Positions 1-4,046 of a DNA stretch of 6,099 nt are shown one piece after another. Source of the stretch: Acidobacteriaceae bacterium (GTDB lineage Bacteria; Acidobacteriota; Terriglobia; Terriglobales; Acidobacteriaceae); contig PKXI01000264.1 in NCBI GenBank assembly GCA_003133425.1, forward strand, positions 20,519 to 26,617, read 5' to 3'. Position 1 is the first letter of the stretch, and every line of letters starts with the position of its first letter. The notes under the pieces are model-generated. The model was not told where the DNA came from. It searched no databases and was given only the letters and a program-made list of their open reading frames with translations. The position numbers and the translations under genes are program-made.

Positions 1-132
1 GGCGGCCGGCCCGTGGAACGGCTGCGCATAGCCGACGAGTGCCTGAATTCAAAGACCTGCCCGCATCGGAGTTGAGAAGCACAGCACGGAGCCGGACTGT
101 CGAAGCAGCCCGGTCCCTCCGATGCGATGGCG
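1..132. other. Left edge, no supportable gene
   Basis: This stretch lies downstream of the minus-strand zinc-ribbon gene and is cut by the window edge. On the plus strand one frame is open from the edge to a TGA at about 73-75 and another to a TAG at about 29-31. Either could be the tail of a gene entering from the left, but the peptides are too short to recognise. The only clear content is the nested inverted repeat at 62-126, described separately. Confidence 0.4.
62..126 (-). terminator. Nested hairpin just 3' of the zinc-ribbon gene (possible terminator or 3' RNA structure)
   Basis: A perfect 10-bp inverted repeat, CGCATCGGAG read on the minus strand from 126 and CTCCGATGCG ending at 62, encloses a second hairpin. 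The inner arms are 116-106 and 99-88, giving about 11 bp with one bulged base and a CUUCGA loop. The inner helix pairs better on the minus-strand RNA, where a G-U replaces an A-C mismatch, which fits the strand of the gene ending at 133. It starts 7 bases after the stop codon. There is no clean U tract, so an intrinsic terminator is only one reading; an mRNA-protecting 3' structure is another. Confidence 0.4.
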
Positions 133-772
133 TTACTGTGACTTGGTCGACGCCGTATGCACGATGGCGATCTGTGTCTTGCCTTCGTACTCCGACGAAC
201 CTTTGGTGATCGTCACAACGACGGATTCCTGCTGGCCCTTGTTGAGCGTGAGCACTGTGCCGTCCGGGCTGTCGAACACAGAAGCCTGACTGCCAAACCT
301 GGTCTTGTAAAAGCTCAGAACCTGGTCTTTCGAGTCCGATGTAACATACACGGCCGTCACCATTGAACCGGTGGGCAATGTCATCCGCATGCTCCCCCTG
401 CCGGTTGTTGCGCCAGGGTAGATGTCCGTGCCAAGGTCGGCTGCGCTGTATGTTTCGGTCGTGTTCGCGCTAAAATTGCCGCCAGGCGTATGCAGCGTCA
501 CCTGGCCGCCCGAGCCGGAGACGTGGACGGCGTGCGCAACACGCCACACGAAAAACCCAAAGGCTCCGGCCCCCGAGAATTCCCAGTCCAACAAAAACGG
601 CGACGATAATCAGGATGATCTTGAGCGCGTTGCCTCCGGACTGGGCCGGTGGAGCGACTGGTTGAGAGGGCGCCACAACTGCCGCGGGGGCGGTCACGGG
701 TGTGCCGCATGTGGCACAGAATTGCGTGTTGGGAGACAGTTCAGCTCCACATTTCGTACAGAAGCTAGCCAC
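133..772 (-). pseudogene. Zinc-ribbon, single-pass membrane protein, split by a frameshift
   Basis: Translation from a GTG at 772-770 begins VASFCTKCGAEL and carries four cysteines (C5, C8, C19, C22) in the CxxC-N10-CxxC pattern of a small zinc ribbon. A Pro/Ala-rich linker (about residues 28-47) and a strongly hydrophobic helix (about 49-75) follow. At the run of five G's (plus-strand C's 570-574) the frame breaks. The N-terminal frame goes on as unrelated residues to a stop near 470, while the expected continuation AGAFGFFVWRVAHAV lies in the next frame and runs to the TAA at 133-135. Removing one G restores a 212-residue protein whose C-terminal part, about 135 residues, should lie outside the membrane. 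The start is chosen because AAAGGAG lies 6 bases upstream; the longer ATG at 850 would add a leader not seen in zinc-ribbon proteins. The role is unknown. The break may be a real mutation, a sequencing error or a slippage site. Zinc-ribbon family is clear; the function of the C-terminal domain is not recognised. Confidence 0.75.
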
Positions 773-778
773 GATGAT

Positions 779-785
779 CTCCTTT
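779..785 (-). promoter_or_regulatory. Ribosome binding site deciding a GTG start
   Basis: AAAGGAG on the minus strand sits 6 bases before the GTG at 772. It is the reason for preferring that start over the in-frame ATG at 850, which has no comparable site and would place about 26 extra residues before the zinc ribbon. Confidence 0.7.
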
Positions 786-802
786 GTCTTTTGAAGTTTT
801 GA

Positions 803-820
803 ACCGGAATACCTTCCGGT
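803..820 (-). promoter_or_regulatory. Perfect 7-bp inverted repeat in the 5' leader of the zinc-ribbon gene
   Basis: ACCGGAA (803-809), a 4-base spacer and TTCCGGT (814-820) form a perfect palindrome about 18 bases upstream of the ribosome binding site. A TATATT hexamer on the minus strand (841-836), just upstream, could be a -10 box, but no good -35 is seen. The repeat would then lie in the early transcribed region, as a dimeric-repressor operator or a leader hairpin. The sequence does not distinguish these. Confidence 0.35.
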
Positions 821-1141
821 CTCGGGGGATAGGCCAATATACCTCAACATGATCTGCTAAGTCCCTCTATTTCATTCGTTTTCAATGCGAATAATCGGGT
901 CGAACGGCCGCGGAGGTCCGCAGGGCACAAATAGCGGGTTTCGCTTCGGTTTTGGGCGAGTTTTCTTGTGCTTTTTTGACAACTCGCCACCGGCCTCCTG
1001 GGAATGCGCGGCAGACGCTCGCGGCCCGGCTGACGCGTAGCCTATTTGCCTCGCGCCCCAAACCTTTTCGCCTCATTGCGTCGTGCATTACGACAACGGT
1101 GTACAGCCTGCGGTCCAATGCGTTATCCTGAGCCTTAACCC

Positions 1142-1420
1142 ATGATTTTTTCTCGCGATTACATAGGGTATCTGGCCCGCCGCACGGTCAAGCACCTCAT
1201 CGACGCCAAGATGATCACCACCAGCGACATGAAGGTGACCGAGGCGCGCGTCAACGAGGGTCTGCTCGACGAACTGTCCCTCGAAGACCGCATCAACGAG
1301 GAAGTACGCGTCATTCTTGAGGCTTACTCCGAAGAGATGCGCAAGTCCGGCGCGCAATATGCCGAGATGTTCAAAAAGGTCAAGACCGAGCTGGCCAAAA
1401 AGTACAAGGCGGTGCTATGA
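1142..1420 (+). CDS. DUF507 family protein, first of a tandem pair
   Basis: The 92-residue product begins MIFSRDYIGYLARR and is rich in charged residues (KVTEARVNEGLLDEL, INEEVRVILEAY, FKKVKTELAKKYKAVL). This is the length and layout of the DUF507 family, small, highly charged and mostly helical proteins found in Acidobacteriota, Deltaproteobacteria-related groups and Aquificota. The family has no established biochemical role. No signal peptide or membrane segment is seen, so it should be cytoplasmic. The ATG at 1142 is the first in-frame start after a TAA at 1136-1138. No clear Shine-Dalgarno precedes it, so it may be weakly initiated or leaderless from the TATCCT at 1124. Its stop overlaps the next start (ATGA at 1417-1420), indicating co-translation with the second copy. 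Family call is confident; function is not known. Confidence 0.9.
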   Translation: MIFSRDYIGYLARRTVKHLIDAKMITTSDMKVTEARVNEGLLDELSLEDRINEEVRVILEAYSEEMRKSGAQYAEMFKKVKTELAKKYKAVL

Positions 1421-1692
1421 GGATCAGCCCCGACAAACTCAACAAGCTGGCCCACACCGTGGCCGACACCCTGGCCGAGATCGACCAGGTCGGATTCCTC
1501 GAAGATCGCAACACCATCCGCCAGGAGGCGCGCAAGGCGCTCACAGCCCTGCTCACCGACGAGGCCCGCATCGACACAGCCGCGCGGTTGAAGATCGCCA
1601 ACCAGCGAAAGATCATCCTTGAAGGCTCCCAGGAGTGGGAGATTCTTTACCGTAAGTACTACAACGACGAAGTCCGCAAGCTGGGCATCTGA
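1417..1692 (+). CDS. DUF507 family protein, second of a tandem pair
   Basis: The 91-residue product begins MRISPDKLNKLAHTVADTL and ends with a charged, aromatic tail (WEILYRKYYNDEVRKLGI). It matches the DUF507 family in length and in its all-helical, charged character, but is clearly diverged from its upstream neighbour. The pair therefore looks like an old duplication and not a recent copy. The ATG lies inside the ATGA overlap with the first gene, with AAGG (1406-1409) 7 bases upstream as the ribosome binding site. This arrangement favours translational coupling and a roughly equal ratio of the two proteins, which may form a heteromer; that is inference. No signal peptide, metal motif or catalytic residues are apparent. 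Confidence 0.9.
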   Translation: MRISPDKLNKLAHTVADTLAEIDQVGFLEDRNTIRQEARKALTALLTDEARIDTAARLKIANQRKIILEGSQEWEILYRKYYNDEVRKLGI

Positions 1693-1717
1693 GAGGGCCA
1701 GTTCGCCGTACTTACCT

Positions 1718-1746
1718 TTGGCTTCGTACCGTTTTTTTGTTAAATT
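1718..1746 (+). promoter_or_regulatory. Candidate sigma70-type promoter for tRNA-Glu
   Basis: TTGGCT (1718-1723) and TAAATT (1741-1746) are separated by exactly 17 bases and match the -35 and -10 consensus at 4 of 6 positions each. Transcription would start near 1753, giving a tRNA leader of about 32 bases. A run of seven T's (1732-1738) lies in the spacer. It could also help to terminate transcription from the DUF507 genes, but no strong stem precedes it. Confidence 0.4.
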
Positions 1747-1784
1747 AGGAGAGTGGCCGGAGACGGCTATCCCTCAAAGTGTGT

Positions 1785-1859
1785 GGCGCTATCGTCTAGG
1801 GGTTAGGACGTGAGATTCTCAATCTTAAAACCCGGGTTCAATTCCCGGTAGCGCTACCA
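1785..1859 (+). tRNA. tRNA-Glu (anticodon CTC)
   Basis: A complete cloverleaf can be folded by eye. Acceptor stem GGCGCTA (1785-1791) pairs with TAGCGCT (1849-1855), with one G-U at the first pair. The D arm contains GTCTAGGGGTTAGGAC. The anticodon stem TGAGA/TCTTA (1811-1815 and 1823-1827) encloses the loop TTCTCAA, giving anticodon CTC at 1818-1820. The T arm is CCGGG TTCAATT CCCGG. The discriminator A (1856) is followed by an encoded CCA (1857-1859). CTC reads GAG codons, hence Glu. The gene sits 92 bases after the DUF507 pair and immediately before a strong terminator, so it is probably its own transcription unit. Confidence 0.95.
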
Positions 1860-1872
1860 AATAATTGATGCT

Positions 1873-1903
1873 AAAGCCCGCTAAATCAGCGGGCTTTGCT
1901 TTT
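1873..1903 (+). terminator. Intrinsic terminator of tRNA-Glu
   Basis: AAAGCCCGCT (1873-1882) and AGCGGGCTTT (1888-1897) form a perfect 10-bp stem with an AAATC loop, followed by GC and TTTT (1900-1903). It starts 14 bases after the CCA end of the tRNA, so it should end the tRNA transcript. The A run at the 5' side of the stem would let it work partly in the other direction too. Confidence 0.9.
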
Positions 1904-2540
1904 GAACGGAAATCGTCAAAGCGGACTCTGACGCCCAATAACGCGAAACCCGTGGCGCATCCGGCGGCACAGTTCTCAAGGGTCGTGAGCGGAGGTCGGC
2001 GCGCAAACAATCCACATTGTTGGCACAGACGCAGGAAATACGTAGGGGTGTCCGAGCGAAAGGCTGGCTTGGCGGTGACCGCGAGTTTACTTCAGTTTGG
2101 TGGAAGGTCCCGCGGATTCCCCATAGACGTCCAAATGCTCCTTATCGTCCGACGTCAAACTTGACCCCGTGAATCGGAACATCAATCAGTACGGAGTATG
2201 TGTGAGAACGCGTCGAGCCGACCGAGAATGTTGTACTACTTGAAGGTCGCCGTGGCTCTGCATAACGCGGAATTCTTGACACAACCTGCGGCACGATTCG
2301 TAGCTAGCAGCTATCGGCGGATGCGGGCTAAGTAAGCACACCTCACGTGCGGCGCTCAACGCTATTGGACCGCAAGGATTCTGGCCATGAATGGCTGCTT
2401 GCGACTTACTCGGCTTTTGACTAGGAACCGCTAAAAATCATCGATTGATGGCGAACTACTACGGCGAGACTTACGTCGAATTGGGACTTTAGCCTTTCCT
2501 TAGTTGAAGCTTTCGGCAACCCAAAGTCGTCCGCCGCCTT
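1904..2540. other. Gene-poor segment after tRNA-Glu
   Basis: No frame on either strand gives a recognisable protein. Open stretches are short, and their peptides have no domain-like pattern. Codon and base use is more even than in the flanking GC-rich genes. TTGACA followed by CCTGCG (2276-2290) partly repeats in the same orientation at 2580-2594. The position next to a tRNA 3' end suggests a decayed insertion, but no integrase, transposase or second copy of the tRNA end is visible in the window. Confidence 0.4.
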
Positions 2541-2611
2541 CACTTATTCGCAATTTATCTGCACTTATTCGCAAACTTATTGACAAATCCTGCGTTGCGG
2601 CATAATAAGTG
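2541..2611. repeat. Cluster of ACTTATTCGCAA direct repeats with an inverted partner
   Basis: CACTTATTCGCAA occurs exactly at 2541-2553 and again at 2562-2574, separated by 8 bases. A degenerate third copy, ACTTATTGACAA (2575-2586), abuts the second. An inverted version follows as TTGCG (2595-2599), four extra bases, and AATAAGTG (2604-2611), the reverse complement of the repeat with a short insertion. Read on the minus strand the cluster begins TGTCAATAAG at 2585 and then shows two GCGAATAAGTG units. This resembles the series of transposase-binding sites behind the TGT end of Tn7-like or IS21-like elements. That comparison is from memory of those families and is not proof. Confidence 0.6.
2580..2608 (+). 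promoter_or_regulatory. Candidate promoter embedded in the repeats
   Basis: A perfect TTGACA (2580-2585) is followed by CATAAT (2601-2606) at 15-base spacing, or TAATAA (2603-2608) at 17. The -35 box lies in the third direct repeat and the -10 overlaps both the inverted repeat and the first 23-bp unit. A protein binding those repeats would therefore block the promoter. No convincing gene lies directly downstream: the frame from a GTG at 2609 to 2986 is only a weak candidate. Confidence 0.35.
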
Positions 2612-2648
2612 TTCCGTTTTATACATAAAAAGTGTACTGTTTTATACA
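2601..2648. repeat. Two tandem copies of a 23-bp AT-rich unit
   Basis: The copies start at 2601 and 2624 and match at 22 of 25 positions, including the two-base overlap. Their cores are AGTGTTCCGTTTTATACA (2608-2625) and AGTGTACTGTTTTATACA (2631-2648). The 23-bp spacing is about two helical turns, so a protein would meet both on the same DNA face, as with iterons, operators or transposase sites. On the minus strand each copy begins TGTATAAAAC. Confidence 0.65.
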
Positions 2649-2987
2649 GAATTTCAAAAATTGTCAGAGTCGCGCTATGGAGTTCGAGACCTAAGGCAAG
2701 ATGCCGAGCGGAAGCTGCGACTGATGAGAATGCGCAAAACTGCCCGCTAGTTGAAGCATGCGCAACTGAGCCTGACCTCGGTGCGAGTCTCCTTGAAGTC
2801 TATGTCTTTGGATCCCCTAAAGTTGCCAAGATAGGAAGAATTACTTCATGGGAGCCTGCGCTCTTTTGGACGACCGGGTACCACGATTGTGGGATTCGAT
2901 TGTTGAGCCAATTAGCTCAGTTTGTTCTTAACACTCCTATTGAACGGACGGCAGTCTGGTCACTGCTGCTGGCGCCGACGAGATAAG

Positions 2988-3056
2988 TGAAAGAAGTTGG
3001 GTCGCACCGAAAACGAAGACACAGAACAGAGGCGATGGTTCTGTCCCCTTCTTTCA
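2988..3056. repeat. REP-like nested inverted repeat
   Basis: TGAAAGAAG (2988-2996) and CTTCTTTCA (3048-3056) form a perfect 9-bp outer pair. ACAGAAC (3021-3027) and GTTCTGT (3038-3044) form a 7-bp inner hairpin. The two ends also align as longer imperfect inverted repeats: TGAAAGAAG, GGG, variable bases, ACC. The minus-strand string GGGGACAGAACC resembles the ends of REP-type elements mobilised by RAYT transposases, but no such gene is in the window. Confidence 0.4.
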
Positions 3057-3140
3057 GGCTTTAAGAAAAACCGATTCCATCCGGGCTGACCCTTTGCGTG
3101 CGCAGGGTCCACGGGATGTCTGCGCCCGTAATTATGTGTC

Positions 3141-3146
3141 GAAGGA
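3141..3146 (+). promoter_or_regulatory. Ribosome binding site of the lipoprotein gene
   Basis: GAAGGA lies 6 bases before the ATG at 3153 and supports that start. The encoded lipoprotein signal peptide begins directly at this codon, which agrees. Confidence 0.65.
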
Positions 3147-3152
3147 AAACTA

Positions 3153-3962
3153 ATGGAGAAACGTCGTTACTTGCCTCTAATGCTTTTGTTCCTCGCGGGT
3201 TGCGGCGGTGTATCCAACACGCCGGTCTCGCCGAAGGCCAACGTCCAGATCACGCCCCAGGGTCAAACCGTAATCTCGAATATCCAGACCTCCTCTGGAA
3301 ACTGGCGCAGCTGGATTCAGATGCCGCCTGCTTATGCCGACTGCCTGACACCGTGTTTCGGCACCTCAATTGAAGAGATATTCAAGGTCGAGGAACCCTC
3401 GCTGAGCGGCAACGCCACCATGTTCGAGCTCAACCCTGCTAGTCCGTATGCGGACGGTCTGTTCTCTGCCCAGCTCATCGGTCAGAATTCGCCGCAAATA
3501 CCGGATGCGAACCGCGCGATTCTTCCGTCCATCCATAACTTCATCTACGACAGCTACTTCTATGTAACGAAAGACAGTATCACGCAGGTACTTGAATTCG
3601 ACATAAGCATGTATCTGAACGGCGTCGGAATGGTCTGGGGAACGCAGTGCAATCACTTGGGTGATGGGAACTGGGACATATGGGACAACGTGAACAACCT
3701 GTGGGTATCAGCGGGAGTGCCCTGTCAGTTCGTGAATGGCTGGAACCATGTGACCCTCAACTTGCAGCGGGAATCAGACAACACGTTGCTCTACCAGTCG
3801 ATTGAACTGAACGGCACCACCTACACGCTGAACAAGACGTATCCTGCGGGGATTGCGGACCCGGGCTGGTGGGGTGTGACGGCAAACTACCAAATGGACG
3901 GAAACGCCATCAACACCGCGAATACCACGTATGTGGACAATTTCAGCGTCACGTACTGGTAA
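3153..3962 (+). CDS. Exported lipoprotein of unknown function, possibly with a lectin-like fold
   Basis: The 269-residue product starts MEKRRYLPLMLLFLAGC, a short lipoprotein signal peptide with charged residues 2-5, a hydrophobic core and a lipobox LAGC. Cys17 is the lipidation site. Gly at +2 gives no inner-membrane retention signal, so an outer-membrane or surface location is likely. The mature part has four further cysteines (C64, C68, C166, C191), which could form two disulfides. It is rich in Trp, Tyr and Asn, with alternating beta-type segments such as QVLEFDISMYL (145-155), NHVTLNLQR (198-206) and TTYVDNFSVTYW (258-269). This resembles concanavalin A-like jelly-roll domains that bind or cut polysaccharides. 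That is inference; no catalytic residues are identifiable, and I recognise no named family. It stands alone, preceded by a 1.25-kb gene-poor stretch and facing the convergent phosphoesterase gene. Confidence 0.85.
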   Translation: MEKRRYLPLMLLFLAGCGGVSNTPVSPKANVQITPQGQTVISNIQTSSGNWRSWIQMPPAYADCLTPCFGTSIEEIFKVEEPSLSGNATMFELNPASPYADGLFSAQLIGQNSPQIPDANRAILPSIHNFIYDSYFYVTKDSITQVLEFDISMYLNGVGMVWGTQCNHLGDGNWDIWDNVNNLWVSAGVPCQFVNGWNHVTLNLQRESDNTLLYQSIELNGTTYTLNKTYPAGIADPGWWGVTANYQMDGNAINTANTTYVDNFSVTYW

Positions 3963-3968
3963 GAGCCT

Positions 3969-4006
3969 GCTCCCGGACCGCTGACAACTTGCCACGGGCC
4001 GGGAGC
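3969..4006. terminator. GC-rich inverted repeat between convergent genes
   Basis: GCTCCCGG (3969-3976) and CCGGGAGC (3999-4006) form a perfect 8-bp stem with a 22-base loop. It is 6 bases after the lipoprotein stop and about 40 bases beyond the phosphoesterase stop. Its symmetry would suit both directions. It lacks a T tract on either side, so intrinsic termination is uncertain. Confidence 0.4.
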
Positions 4007-4046
4007 CACGGTGAGTTGCAGCTCCCCATCTGGATGGTTCATTGGC

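Larger units (their letters stand above)
773..1141. other. Divergent intergenic region of about 370 bp
   Basis: This interval separates the minus-strand zinc-ribbon gene from the plus-strand DUF507 pair, so both sets of promoters should be here. Besides the palindrome at 803-820 it has a second perfect inverted repeat, GGCGAGTT (955-962) and AACTCGCC (981-988), enclosing an 18-base T-rich loop. A perfect TTGACA (976-981) overlaps its right arm, but no good -10 follows at 16-18 bases. TATCCT at 1124-1129 is a weak -10 close to the DUF507 start. No convincing coding frame is present. Confidence 0.45.
2649..3152. other. Gene-poor segment before the lipoprotein
   Basis: One plus-strand frame is open from the GTG at 2609 through the TAA at 2984-2986 (125 residues). 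It starts inside the tandem repeats, uses many rare-looking codons such as AGA and matches no family I recognise, so it is not called as a gene. The rest holds the nested inverted repeat at 2988-3056. It also has a GACCCT/AGGGTC hairpin (3088-3093 and 3104-3109) that probably lies in the lipoprotein promoter or leader region. Confidence 0.4.

Noticed and set aside
422..802. 126-residue plus-strand frame over the zinc-ribbon gene
   Set aside because: It lies antisense to the CxxC motifs and membrane helix and has no recognisable domain.
882..1118. 78-residue minus-strand frame in the divergent intergenic region
   Set aside because: There is no ribosome binding site, the product is Arg-rich and low in domain character, and the inverted repeat at 955-988 lies within it.
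1708..1738. Terminator for the DUF507 genes ending in the T run
   Set aside because: Only a 4-bp GTAC/GTAC stem could be drawn before the seven T's, which is too weak to call.
1825..2010. Minus-strand frame of 61 residues ending ALPGIEPGF
   Set aside because: It is the antisense translation of the tRNA-Glu 3' half and terminator. This peptide ending is a known artefact of reading tRNA genes backwards.
1865..2164. 99-residue plus-strand frame after the tRNA
   Set aside because: It begins inside the terminator stem, and its composition looks like chance translation of non-coding DNA.
2541..2586. Possible CRISPR array
   Set aside because: The repeats are only 12-13 bp, unevenly spaced (21 then 12 bp), and there are no spacers of regular length.
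2609..2986. 125-residue plus-strand frame
   Set aside because: It starts with GTG inside the tandem repeats, has no ribosome binding site, has codon use unlike the flanking genes, and its product resembles no family. It is kept only as a weak possibility.
1785..3152. Integrated island with tRNA-derived attachment sites
   Set aside because: No second copy of the tRNA 3' end was found in the window and no integrase is present, so an att pair cannot be claimed.
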